32,022 bases of DNA from JBHIET01 sp046760785 (GTDB lineage: Bacteria > Chloroflexota > Anaerolineae > B4-G1). The DNA is taken from the NCBI GenBank assembly GCA_046760785.1, contig JBHIET010000037.1, forward strand, positions 1-32,022, in the 5' to 3' direction. The notes beneath the pieces are model-generated. The model saw only the letters and a list, made by a program, of their open reading frames with translations, had not been told where the DNA came from and made no database searches. Both the position numbers and the translations under genes were made by a program. Positions 23,883 through 32,022 of the stretch are shown here, one piece after another (within the stretch, counting starts at the first letter, position 1; the number at the start of each line of letters is the position of its first letter).

Positions 23883-26800
23883 ATGAACAACCTGATCGGA
23901 CAACATCTAGGCCCATATCGCATCCTGGAACAGATCGGCATCGGCGGGATGGCCACCGTCTACAAAGCCTACCAGCCGGCGATGGACCGCTACGTCGCCA
24001 TCAAGGTCATCGCCGCCCACTTTGCCCAGGACGAGACCTTCCTGCGCCGCTTCCGCCGTGAGGCCAAGGCGGTCGCTCAACTGGAACACGCCCACATCCT
24101 GCCCGTCCACGACTTCGGCGAGGCCGACGGCCGCCCCTACCTGGTCATGCGCTTCCTGGAGGCCGGAACGCTGAAGGACCGCATGGCCCAGGGGCCGCTC
24201 CCCCTCACCGAGGTCAACCGCATCGTCGGCCAGGTGGGCTCCGCCCTCGACTACGCCCACCGCATGGGGGTCATCCACCGGGACGTCAAGCCCACCAACG
24301 TGTTGCTGGACGCCGAGGGGGACGCCTTCCTGACCGACTTCGGCCTGGCGCGCATGATGGAGGCCTCGGTGCAGTTGACCGAGACCGGCGTCGGCATCGG
24401 GACGCCAGCCTACATGAGCCCGGAGCAGGGGAAGGGAGCCAAGGTGGACTCCCGCTCCGACGTCTACAGCCTGGGGGTGATGCTGTACGAGATGGTCACC
24501 GGGCGCGCCCCCTACGAAGCGGAGACCCCCCTGGCGGTGGTGCTCAAGCACATCCAGGAGCCGCTGCCGCTGCCTCGTTCGATCCGGCCGGAGGTGCCGG
24601 AGGAGGTGGAGCGGGTGATCTTGCGGGCGATGGCGAAGGAGCCGGAGGACCGCTATCAGACGGCGGGGGAGATGGTGCGGGCACTGGACGCGGCGGTGCG
24701 GGCGGCGGAAGCGGCGGCGCGGACGGAGCCGGCAGTGGCGGAGGTGGCAGCGGAGCCGGCCGTGGCGCCGGCCGTGCCACGGCCACGGGCGCGGAAGCTG
24801 CGGCTGCCGCGCTGGGCGGGCTGGGCGGCGGGAGGCGCGGTCGCGCTGGCGGCTTTCTTCCTCATCCTGAGCCGGGTGCCGCTGCGGGTGCAGATCAGCG
24901 GCGGGCAACTGGAGGTGGTGCGCGTGGTGGAGGGGACGCCTGTCCCGAGCGAAGCCGCCGAGGGAGCCGAAGGGGCGACCCCCATCCCCACGCGCATGCC
25001 CACACCGACGGAAGCGCCATCAACGGCTATGCCTCCGGCGGAGGCGGCGTTGAGGTGGGAGCAACTGGCCGATGCCTATGCCTCTACCTTCCTGCCGGTG
25101 GCTTTCAACGCGCTGGCCGTAGACCCCAACGATCCCGATACCATCTTCGCCGGAACCTCCGGCGCGGGCATCTACGTCTCCCACGACGGCGGGCAGACCT
25201 GGGCACCCGGCAACGAAGGGTTGGGCAAGGGCACCGTGGGCAGCATCCTGGTGGACCCCAGCGACTCCAACGTGGTGTACGCCGCCCTCTCCGACCAGGG
25301 CGGCGTATACAAGTCCACCGACGGTGGGCAGACGTGGACCGCTGCCAACCGGGGTATCAACCTGGATAACGCCTGGAACTGGACCGGGCTGCTATACCTC
25401 GACCCGAGGGACAGCAGTCGCCTTTACTACAGCGGCACGACCGATGGGCTCTATCATTCCGGCGATGGGGGAGCAACCTGGCAACAACGCGGCGGCGAGT
25501 GCCCTTCCATCACCGGCCTGGCCATAGACCCGAACGATAGGCAACACCTCTACGCGGCTGGTTATCAGCACCCTGGCTCAGAGTGCCTGGCAGGCGTATA
25601 CGAATCTACCGATGGAGGACAGAGTTGGAGACGGCTGAGTACCGAGGAGATGCTCGCTCCCGGCGATGAGTTCGGCGGCGATTGGTTCCACCTGGCCGCC
25701 GACCCACAGGACTTTAGCATCCTCTACGCCGGTGGACAGAGAGGGATTTACAAGACCTCGGATGGAGGGCAATCCTGGACGCCCATTCTCGATCAGGGTT
25801 GTGAATGGCTGGTCACAAGTGAGGTCGCGCTCTATTGTGGTAGAGGAGGCGACCTGCTGATCTCGCCCGATGGTGGAGAATCGTGGGCAGAGGCCTCGTA
25901 CGGCGCGGGATGGGGAGGCCAGGAGATGCAGCCTCTTGTCGTTACCCCCGGTGACCCCCAAATCCTCTACGCCGGAGCTGACGCGGTGATGAGGTCCACC
26001 GATGGCGGGTGGACCTGGACCCGCGTCGGCTCGTTGGGCGCTATGGCCCGGATGCACCTGACGGTGGATCCCCGGGATGGCGAGCGGTTGTTCCTGAGCG
26101 GAGTTGACTACGTGAATGAAGTCTTTCGCTCCGAAGACGGAGGAGAAACGTGGCAGGTCGTTTCTACCAACGGGGGTTGGCGCAGTCGGATAACGATTGA
26201 TCCGGCACAGAATGTCATCTATCTTCCCAGTCCTTCAGGAGGCTTGTATTGTTCCAGGGATGATGGTCGGACGTGGGAGAGCTTTGGCAGCGGCTACCTG
26301 ACTCACGGTCCCTGGCAACTGGTGCCTGACCCGCAGGATGCGGCGAAATTGTGGCTAGTTGGTGAGTGCGGTACTCGCCTGTCCCTCTCCGAGGACGGCG
26401 GCGAGACGTTCGAGATGGTCGAGAGCTTCCCCCAAGACATTTGCATGCCTACCCTGCTGGTGCACGGGGAGGGCCGACGGATGTACGTCGTGGACTGGGG
26501 CAACTTTCACCGCTCGGACGACGGCGGGGAGACCTGGGCCTCGCCGGGAGGGTTGGGCGGCATTTACCGCGCCGCGGCCCTCGACCCCTCCAACCCCGAT
26601 GTGGTCTACGTTGGCTCCACCCACAAGGGAGTGCTCAAGACGGAGAACGGCGGCATCTCCTGGCGGCAGATCAACACCGGCCTGACCAACCCCTCCATCA
26701 ACGAGCTGGCGATTGACCCGGCCAACCCGCAAACCATCTACGCCGCCACCGACGGCGGGGCCTTCGTCTCCACCGACGGCGGGGAAAACTGGTCGCCGAT

Positions 26801-27848
26801 CCAGGTGGAGCTGGGGCCGAACCCCATCGTCTACTCCATCGCCGTGGACCCCAACGATTCGTCCAAGGTCTACGCCGTCACGCCTGATGGCGTCTTTCGG
26901 CTGGTGGGTGCGCCGCCGGTGGATGAAGCGACCAGCGCCCCGACACCTGTCCCCGGCTCGATGGCCGACCAGGCCCGCACCTTCGCCGAGCCTATCCTGG
27001 CCGCCATCGCCGCCCGCCCGCCGGATTTTGAAGATGACTTCAGCGACCCCGGCAGCGGGTGGGCAATCGGCTCGACCGATCAGAGTGAAACAGGCTACCA
27101 AGATGGTGAGTACTTCATAATCGCTAACCCACCATCCCCCGGAGTGGAGTGCAACTGCGACGGTGTAGGGGCTGTGCCGCAGGTTTCTGACTTTGTCCTG
27201 GAGATAGATGGCCGATTCATCTCCGGGGAGATGGGTGACTGGCAGGTGAAGTTCCGAGAAGGGGATGAGGGGTACTATGTTGTACTTCTTTCGTCAGAAG
27301 GATATTTGGACCTATGGAAGTCGGAGGCAGAGGAAGTAAAACTTTTCACGCTTCGGGGCCCCCCCATTGGATCGGGAGATGAGACCAATCGCCTACAAGT
27401 CATGGCCAAAGGCCCTTGGATTGCACTTTACCTGAATGGAGAGCCGATCTATCTTGCCTATGATGAGACTTTCAGCACAGACGGCATTGACTTGACGCTT
27501 TGCAATCATGGCGCCAATCCGGTTCGGGTGCACTTCGACAACTTCAGGGTGTGGGACATCACGGACCTGGCGTTGCCCACTTCCGCCACGGTCGAGCAAG
27601 CCCGCGCCTTCGCCGAGCCCATCCTGGCCGCCATCGCCGCCCGCTCGCCCGATTTTGAGGATGATTTCAGTGACCCCGGCAGCGGGTGGAATATCGGGAC
27701 ACAAAGTAGGGAAGAAACCGGCTGGGAGGAGGGCGAGGCAGGATACGCGGATGGAGAATATTTCATTGTTGCTGCGCCAGCCTATTCTCCCGAGGACACA
27801 GGGCGAGTTACTTGCAGCAGCGGTCAACATCGTGGAAGGGGCAGATGA
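23883..27848 (+). CDS. transmembrane Ser/Thr protein kinase with Asp-box propeller ectodomain
   Basis: A 1321-aa receptor-like Hanks kinase. The kinase domain (12-270) is complete: GIGGMATVYK loop, Lys41, HRDVKPTNVLL with Asp134, DFG at 152-154 and GTPAYMSPEQ. An Ala/Pro-rich juxtamembrane stretch leads to one helix at 311-330. Outside is a Pro/Thr linker, then 13 Asp boxes (SxDGGxxW) from about 430 to 990, as in sortilin/YCF48-type propellers. Two copies of a LamG/DUF1080-like unit beginning FEDDFSDPGSGW follow. The second copy is cut short and the frame changes near 27800: the true-looking tail (VNYDDFIFVP) continues in another frame to 27891. It follows GGAGGAGGTG. The ligand is unknown. 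Confidence 0.9.
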   Translation: MNNLIGQHLGPYRILEQIGIGGMATVYKAYQPAMDRYVAIKVIAAHFAQDETFLRRFRREAKAVAQLEHAHILPVHDFGEADGRPYLVMRFLEAGTLKDRMAQGPLPLTEVNRIVGQVGSALDYAHRMGVIHRDVKPTNVLLDAEGDAFLTDFGLARMMEASVQLTETGVGIGTPAYMSPEQGKGAKVDSRSDVYSLGVMLYEMVTGRAPYEAETPLAVVLKHIQEPLPLPRSIRPEVPEEVERVILRAMAKEPEDRYQTAGEMVRALDAAVRAAEAAARTEPAVAEVAAEPAVAPAVPRPRARKLRLPRWAGWAAGGAVALAAFFLILSRVPLRVQISGGQLEVVRVVEGTPVPSEAAEGAEGATPIPTRMPTPTEAPSTAMPPAEAALRWEQLADAYASTFLPVAFNALAVDPNDPDTIFAGTSGAGIYVSHDGGQTWAPGNEGLGKGTVGSILVDPSDSNVVYAALSDQGGVYKSTDGGQTWTAANRGINLDNAWNWTGLLYLDPRDSSRLYYSGTTDGLYHSGDGGATWQQRGGECPSITGLAIDPNDRQHLYAAGYQHPGSECLAGVYESTDGGQSWRRLSTEEMLAPGDEFGGDWFHLAADPQDFSILYAGGQRGIYKTSDGGQSWTPILDQGCEWLVTSEVALYCGRGGDLLISPDGGESWAEASYGAGWGGQEMQPLVVTPGDPQILYAGADAVMRSTDGGWTWTRVGSLGAMARMHLTVDPRDGERLFLSGVDYVNEVFRSEDGGETWQVVSTNGGWRSRITIDPAQNVIYLPSPSGGLYCSRDDGRTWESFGSGYLTHGPWQLVPDPQDAAKLWLVGECGTRLSLSEDGGETFEMVESFPQDICMPTLLVHGEGRRMYVVDWGNFHRSDDGGETWASPGGLGGIYRAAALDPSNPDVVYVGSTHKGVLKTENGGISWRQINTGLTNPSINELAIDPANPQTIYAATDGGAFVSTDGGENWSPIQVELGPNPIVYSIAVDPNDSSKVYAVTPDGVFRLVGAPPVDEATSAPTPVPGSMADQARTFAEPILAAIAARPPDFEDDFSDPGSGWAIGSTDQSETGYQDGEYFIIANPPSPGVECNCDGVGAVPQVSDFVLEIDGRFISGEMGDWQVKFREGDEGYYVVLLSSEGYLDLWKSEAEEVKLFTLRGPPIGSGDETNRLQVMAKGPWIALYLNGEPIYLAYDETFSTDGIDLTLCNHGANPVRVHFDNFRVWDITDLALPTSATVEQARAFAEPILAAIAARSPDFEDDFSDPGSGWNIGTQSREETGWEEGEAGYADGEYFIVAAPAYSPEDTGRVTCSSGQHRGRGR
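26973..27689 (+). repeat. 90-base direct repeat from internal domain duplication
   Basis: Bases 26973-27062 recur at 27600-27689 with few changes and no gaps (period 627). Both copies encode the same start of a LamG/DUF1080-like unit (ARxFAEPILAAIAAR, then FEDDFSDPGSGW). It records a tandem duplication whose second copy was later truncated. Confidence 0.85.
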
Positions 27849-27946
27849 CGGGGACGATGTCAACTACGACGACTTTATCTTTGTGCCCTGATTGCTGACC
27901 GGCCGCAGCGGTTAGCATATCAGTTCGACAAGGAGGAAACAGCGCG

Positions 27947-30688
27947 ATGAAAAGGCGAATCTTACTGACGCTCACACTGGCGATCGGCGTGATGGTAGTT
28001 GCCTGCCAAGCAACGCCGGTGGACGAAACCGCCACCCGCGCACCCACGAACACACCGACTCACACGCCTATCCCTACCCCGACGCCCACACCGACGCCTG
28101 TGCCCACTGAGACTCCTTCTCCCTGGGTCAGCGAGACGGTGGACAGTGACAGTGAGGGATTTGTAGGCCGGGGGCCCTCACTGGTGCTGGACAGCTCGGG
28201 CACTCCCCACATTGCTTACCACGGTGTCGCCAGCGACAGCGTGAGGTATGCTGTCCTAAGCGGTGCCACCTGGGTCAGCGAGACACTGGAGACGCCTGCT
28301 GTACTCCCTTCCTTGGCGCTGGATGCCGCTGATAATCCCCACATCGCCTATACCCGTCGTGACCCCCGGCGCGGTCCCTCCGTGAATTATGCCGTCCTGA
28401 GAGGCACCACCTGGGCAATTGAGACGGTGGACGATGTAGCTGCGGAGCCTTCCCTGGCACTGGATCGCTCTGGCAATCCGCACATCGCCTACTGTGGTGT
28501 TCACCCCAGAGAAGGTCTCAAGTACGCCTATTGGACAGGGAGTAGGTGGGTGATACAGCTCGTTGACCGCGTTCTATGCGGCAACCCCGGCAGGGAGCTG
28601 TTCGCGTGGCCTTCCCTGGCGCTGGATGGTTCGGGCAATCCCCACATTGCCTATTGCGATGTTGCCAATAACAGCATAAAGTACGCTGTCCTGAGAGACA
28701 CCACCTGGGTGATTGAGACGGTGGGAATATCTGAACGGCCAGACGGCCCCTCGCTGGTGTTGGATGGCTCTGGTAATCCCCACATCGCCTACATCCACCA
28801 GGGTCTCGTGAACTACGCCGTCCTGAGAGGTACCACCTGGGCGATTGAGACGGTGAACGACGCAGATGCGGCCCCTTCCCTGGCGCTGGATAGCTCTGGT
28901 AATCCCCACATCGCCTACTGTGGAGCAGGTCTTAAGTACGCCTATTGGACGGGGAGTGAGTGGGCGATAGAGAACGTTGACGCTGTTAAATGTGAAGGCT
29001 CATCGCTGGCGCTGGACGGTTCCGACGTTCCTCACATCAGTTACTATGACACTGCTGACGATGAACTAAAGTATGCTCGTCGGGTTGCCCTGCGCTCCGC
29101 GGCAGTGGCGACGCCGGTGCCGGCGAGAGCGGGCGGGCTGACAGCCACACCGACGCCCACCGCCACTCCCACACCCCGACCTACTCCTGTCCCCTCTCTC
29201 TCCGGCCGGGTGACGGACGCAGCAACGGGCCAGGGCATAGCCGGAGCAACGGTAGAAGCAAGGCTGGCTGGGGCGCGTGGGACGCATAGATGGGACTACT
29301 CAGCCGCCACGACTTCTGACGGCAGGTATGCCATGTTCGGCCTTCCTGCTGGCGATTACATAGTGCGAGTTATCGCCCCTGGCTATGCCAGGGAGTACTA
29401 CGACAATGTAACCCCATCTCGTGAGGCCAAAAACGTCCATGTCACTGCACTGCGCGAGACACCGGACGTTGACTTCGATCTCACGGAGGGAGGCTCAATA
29501 TTGGGATACGTGTATGATGGCGAAACTGGTCGAGCCATTGAGGAGACGCTGATAACCGTGCGTCCATGTAGCGAATGGGAGGACGACGGGTTTTACGCCT
29601 GGACAGCATCGGATGGAAGCTATATCGTTGAGAACCTGGCATTAGGTGAGTATGAGGCGATGGCTAGTAGGGAGGGTTGGATATTCCAATGGTATGAACA
29701 TCATAATGGGTGTTGTTGCGGGTGTGGAACAGACATTGCGGTAGTTCCACCTGATACCAGTACAGGTATCAACTTCCATCTCATTCGAGGTGGTTCGGTA
29801 TCTGGTTTCGTTTATGAAAGTGATGGAGTAACTCCCATTGAGAGTGCTTGGATACGTTTGCATTGCAGACTGCCGAATGGTCATAACCTCGATTTTGACT
29901 GCACTACCAAACTCGATGGCAGTTATCTGGCAACTGATGTAGTTCCAGGGAACTACAAGGTACAGGCCACCAAACCTGGTTTTGCCACTGAATGGTATGA
30001 CACGAAGAACAACTGGGTTGACGGCCATACTGTGGTCGTTGAAGGAGACAAGACAACATCTGGCATCAACTTCACCCTCGATCCAGGTGGATCACTCACA
30101 GGTCACGTCTACGACGAGGAAGACGGCAAGCCCATAAGTGGAGTTGTAGTGCACGCGTATCTAACAACAGGCGAGTGGGTGTGGCTCAGCGGAACCACCG
30201 ACGATGATGGAAGCTATCGTTTTTATCTAGCGACAAATGATTACCTTGTAGAAGTAAACCCATGTAACCGGGGAGACAAGTGGGTTGGTGAGTGGTACAA
30301 CAATAGCTATGACATGGCGAACGCTGCTCCTGTCCATGTTGCGGCTCCCAATGAAACCTCAGGAGTGGATTTCTACCTGGCCAAAGCGGGCAGCATATCG
30401 GGACATGTGTATGAGGAAGATGGCACCACCCCCATCGCCGAGGCCATGGTGTATGCCTTCCCCACCACAGGCGATCACCCCGGTGCCGGCGCCAACACCG
30501 GTCCTGACGGCAGCTACACCATCGAGGGCCTCCCCTCGGGCAACTATAGAGTCCAGGCCGCCGTGTCAGACCACGTCGCGGAATACTACGACGACGCTCC
30601 TGACGAAGCATCGGCTACGGAGGTGAGGGTCAACGCTCCCGGCGATACGCCTGGCATCGACTTTCTATTGAGCCGGGTTTCTGAGTAG
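27947..30688 (+). CDS. large surface lipoprotein: seven-repeat propeller plus five carboxypeptidase-regulatory-like domains
   Basis: A 913-aa lipoprotein. The signal peptide ends in VMVVAC (Cys20), followed by a Thr/Pro linker. Residues about 60-390 hold seven copies of a unit of roughly 45 aa (PSLALDGSGNPHIAY, KYAVLR, TWVIETV), which suggests a seven-bladed beta-propeller. After a second Thr/Pro linker come five Ig-like carboxypeptidase regulatory units starting SGRVTDAATGQGIAGATV, LGYVYDGETG, SGFVYESDG, TGHVYDEEDG and SGHVYEEDG. AGGAGG precedes the ATG. It lies 55 bases after the frameshifted tail of the kinase gene and may be co-expressed. DNA from about 29490 to 30330 is richer in A/T than its surroundings. 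It probably binds glycans or proteins on the surface. Confidence 0.88.
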   Translation: MKRRILLTLTLAIGVMVVACQATPVDETATRAPTNTPTHTPIPTPTPTPTPVPTETPSPWVSETVDSDSEGFVGRGPSLVLDSSGTPHIAYHGVASDSVRYAVLSGATWVSETLETPAVLPSLALDAADNPHIAYTRRDPRRGPSVNYAVLRGTTWAIETVDDVAAEPSLALDRSGNPHIAYCGVHPREGLKYAYWTGSRWVIQLVDRVLCGNPGRELFAWPSLALDGSGNPHIAYCDVANNSIKYAVLRDTTWVIETVGISERPDGPSLVLDGSGNPHIAYIHQGLVNYAVLRGTTWAIETVNDADAAPSLALDSSGNPHIAYCGAGLKYAYWTGSEWAIENVDAVKCEGSSLALDGSDVPHISYYDTADDELKYARRVALRSAAVATPVPARAGGLTATPTPTATPTPRPTPVPSLSGRVTDAATGQGIAGATVEARLAGARGTHRWDYSAATTSDGRYAMFGLPAGDYIVRVIAPGYAREYYDNVTPSREAKNVHVTALRETPDVDFDLTEGGSILGYVYDGETGRAIEETLITVRPCSEWEDDGFYAWTASDGSYIVENLALGEYEAMASREGWIFQWYEHHNGCCCGCGTDIAVVPPDTSTGINFHLIRGGSVSGFVYESDGVTPIESAWIRLHCRLPNGHNLDFDCTTKLDGSYLATDVVPGNYKVQATKPGFATEWYDTKNNWVDGHTVVVEGDKTTSGINFTLDPGGSLTGHVYDEEDGKPISGVVVHAYLTTGEWVWLSGTTDDDGSYRFYLATNDYLVEVNPCNRGDKWVGEWYNNSYDMANAAPVHVAAPNETSGVDFYLAKAGSISGHVYEEDGTTPIAEAMVYAFPTTGDHPGAGANTGPDGSYTIEGLPSGNYRVQAAVSDHVAEYYDDAPDEASATEVRVNAPGDTPGIDFLLSRVSE

Positions 30689-30906
30689 ACCCTCAAAAGC
30701 AAAGGCTGACTCGTTGGGTGGTCTCCCTGTAGAGTGTTGGTAGCCCTGTTGAGCGAAACATTCACCGCCAAGCGGGTTGTGCCGCCGAGCCGTCGAATCG
30801 CTGAACCGCTGAAGGCACTGAAAAGGCTGAAAACGGATTAGCGCTCGACAGAACCTTCCGGCATTCGCCTGCAGCAATGGCAGCGGCGAACCGGTGGAGG
30901 TTGTGT
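30689..30906. other. convergent spacer without a gene
   Basis: It lies between the surface lipoprotein and the toxin gene, which converge. A degenerate run of four CTGAA units occurs at 30800-30836. No clear terminator or promoter is visible. Confidence 0.4.
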
Positions 30907-31179
30907 CTAGCGGCTGCGGTACGCCTCACGGCGGTGCATCACGCGCAGAATGACGACCGTCCTGGCTTCCTCGTCCACATCGTAAAAGACACGCCAGTCA
31001 CCTACGCGCAGACGGTACTCCCCAATAGCCGGGTGGCGCAATCTACGAGCGGCCGGTGGGCGGGGGTTTTGTCTGAGCACCTGCACCGCTTTCCAGATAC
31101 GCTCCAGGACGGGCCTATCCAGGCGATCCAGATCCTTCTGTACTCGACGACCGGCCAACAGGAGACGGTATTCACCCAT
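30907..31179 (-). CDS. RelE/ParE-family toxin
   Basis: A 90-aa basic protein of the RelE/ParE/YoeB fold. It has LLLAGRRVQKDLDRLDRPV early, then RLRHPAIGEYRLRVGDWRVFYDVDEE and ILRVMHRREAYR at the end. The core GEYRLRVGDWRVFY is the family signature. RelE members cleave mRNA at the ribosome and ParE members poison gyrase; the C-terminal HRREAYR favours RelE-type mRNA cleavage (inference). The frame opens further upstream, but the ATG at 31179 matches the fold's start and overlaps the antitoxin gene by 8 bases. Confidence 0.88.
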   Translation of the reverse strand: MGEYRLLLAGRRVQKDLDRLDRPVLERIWKAVQVLRQNPRPPAARRLRHPAIGEYRLRVGDWRVFYDVDEEARTVVILRVMHRREAYRSR

Positions 31180-31456
31180 CGCGGCGGCGTTCATCCATGT
31201 AGTCTTCGAAGGGAACACACTCTCCGGCTCTGTAGGCCATCCGGGCCTCCGCGATGCGGGCAATGTGCTCGGAGTTGGAGAGCAGGGCCAACTCTTCCTG
31301 CATCTCCTCGTATTCCTCGATACTCACGATGAGCGCCTGGGGCTTGCCGAAGCGGGTGAGAATATAGGGGGTTTTGTTTTCCCGGACGTCCTCGATAACA
31401 CTCTTCAATCGCCGCTGGGCCTGTTCCATCGTCACAGTCCTGGTAACATCAATCAT
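31172..31456 (-). CDS. Phd/YefM-family antitoxin
   Basis: A 94-aa antitoxin. The N-terminal half is the DNA-binding Phd/YefM fold (MEQAQRRLKSVIEDVRENKT, then YILTRFGKPQALIVSIEEYE). The acidic C-terminal helix should wrap the toxin. It precedes and overlaps the toxin gene, the usual order. GGAGGG lies 6 bases before the ATG. The toxin-antitoxin complex probably represses the promoter at 31474-31502. Confidence 0.9.
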   Translation of the reverse strand: MIDVTRTVTMEQAQRRLKSVIEDVRENKTPYILTRFGKPQALIVSIEEYEEMQEELALLSNSEHIARIAEARMAYRAGECVPFEDYMDERRRDG

Positions 31457-31473
31457 CGCAACCCTCCTATGGA

Positions 31474-31502
31474 ATTATATATCTTGCTACGTAACTTGTC
31501 AA
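31474..31502 (-). promoter_or_regulatory. consensus promoter of the toxin-antitoxin operon
   Basis: On the minus strand: TTGACA (31502-31497), a 17-base spacer and TATAAT (31479-31474), both perfect matches to the sigma-70 consensus. The spacer contains the palindrome TACGTA, a possible part of the operator. Confidence 0.85.
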
Positions 31503-31553
31503 ACGCAATGGAGACCGCTCCAGCGCTAGAGGAATAGAAGGAGGGAGGAGGCC

Positions 31554-31676
31554 GTGCCGGGTAAGCGGGTCAAGGTTTCCATCAGAGTGAAGGCGGACAC
31601 CTGGACGGGGAGAGCGCCCTACCAATTGCTGCAACGGTACAAGGATTGGCAGGCCGGACGGCTCGCTCCGCCATAG
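31554..31676 (+). CDS. possible 40-aa basic protein
   Basis: A GTG preceded by AAGGAGGGAGGAGG opens a 40-codon frame with basic residues (KRVKVSIRVKADTW) and ends YKDWQAGRLAPP. I do not recognise it. The ribosome binding site is unusually good, but the ORF is short and may be a gene fragment or chance. Confidence 0.3.
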   Translation: MPGKRVKVSIRVKADTWTGRAPYQLLQRYKDWQAGRLAPP

Positions 31677-31740
31677 ATGGTCGCGCAGCCTGCATTGGGA
31701 GCAGTGACCGCGACGGGCCTGACCACGTATCTTCTCAATG

Positions 31741-31833
31741 TCAGTACTTCACGAAATGCTCGTGGCGGATTGCCAAATCCGCCACTTTCCGCTGGATTTG
31801 GCAATCCAGCGGGAGCGTTTCGTGATCTACTGA
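31741..31833. repeat. 93-bp nested palindrome
   Basis: The outer arms TCAGTA...TCACGAAA match inversely. Inside are two tight hairpins, GGCGGATT/AATCCGCC with loop GCCA and CGCTGGATT/AATCCAGCG with loop TGGC. The two loops are complementary, so they could kiss, or the whole unit could fold as one long stem. Bases 31834-32022 hold no gene I can support. Confidence 0.7.
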
Positions 31834-32022
31834 ATGTGGGGAGAGTTGGGTGATGATGACGTGGCGTCCCTGTAGTTCAGCCCCGGCAGAAACGAAGGCA
31901 GTGGACGGCGAACGTATCACGCTGAGGACAAGAACGGCAGACTGAGGCCACAGCAACAGAGGCTCCTGTGTGTCAAGTCAAATGATAATGTCACCGAACA
32001 GGCATCGTTCCATCAAAAGATA

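Noticed and set aside
23907..24908. Minus-strand 333-codon frame opposite the kinase domain
   Set aside because: It is the reverse of a clear kinase domain; Arg/His/Leu-rich shadow.

Overview
The window looks like a piece of a high-GC chromosome from an anaerobic or facultative member of the Chloroflexota, probably the Anaerolineae or a relative. This is an inference from style, not from a marker gene. Signs are the Pro/Thr-rich linkers straight after lipoprotein cysteines, a Ser/Thr kinase with an Asp-box beta-propeller ectodomain, small DUF5674- and DUF5647-type gene pairs, many GC-rich palindromic repeats, and a UGA codon that appears to be read as selenocysteine.

Layout. Bases 241-12996 are all coded on the minus strand and are mostly housekeeping or metabolic: an MFS exporter, a DUF362 protein, a DUF5674 pair, a class I aminotransferase, an M24 peptidase, a DUF5647 pair with its own promoter, then a tight run tsaD - sppA - AI-2E-family permease - geranylgeranyl-reductase-like flavoprotein, then two small proteins (62 aa and a DUF3786-like protein). 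A tRNA-Thr(CGT) gene with a near-consensus promoter at 13136-13246 marks the switch to the plus strand. From there come a ResB-like protein with a divergent CcsA-like partner, uridine kinase, a remnant of a Uma2 endonuclease gene, and a four-gene run: NAD-dependent epimerase, TlpA-like thioredoxin, MetE-like protein, multi-cluster ferredoxin. The thioredoxin reading frame is interrupted by one TGA exactly where the first Cys of CxxC belongs, and a GGU-loop hairpin lies 23 bases downstream. It is best read as a selenoprotein (UxxC).

Bases 20162-22095 hold a PhoB/OmpR-type response regulator and a PhoR-like kinase behind a good promoter. A PhoB-like direct repeat follows in front of a lipoprotein gene, so that gene may be a target of the pair. 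Then come a 236-bp foldback palindrome and a cluster of hairpins, a 1321-aa membrane Ser/Thr kinase with 13 Asp boxes outside the cell, and a 913-aa lipoprotein with a seven-repeat propeller and five carboxypeptidase-regulatory-like domains. The right end has a YefM/RelE-type toxin-antitoxin pair with a consensus promoter, and a second palindromic element.

The genome seems to carry many small palindromic repeats. At least three genes (tsaD, sppA and the CcsA-like gene) have taken repeat DNA into their reading frames without a frameshift. The strongest candidates for new biology are the selenoprotein thioredoxin inside the MetE-like/ferredoxin operon, the foldback element, and the in-frame repeats in essential genes. 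No CRISPR array, rRNA, prophage or intact transposase was seen.
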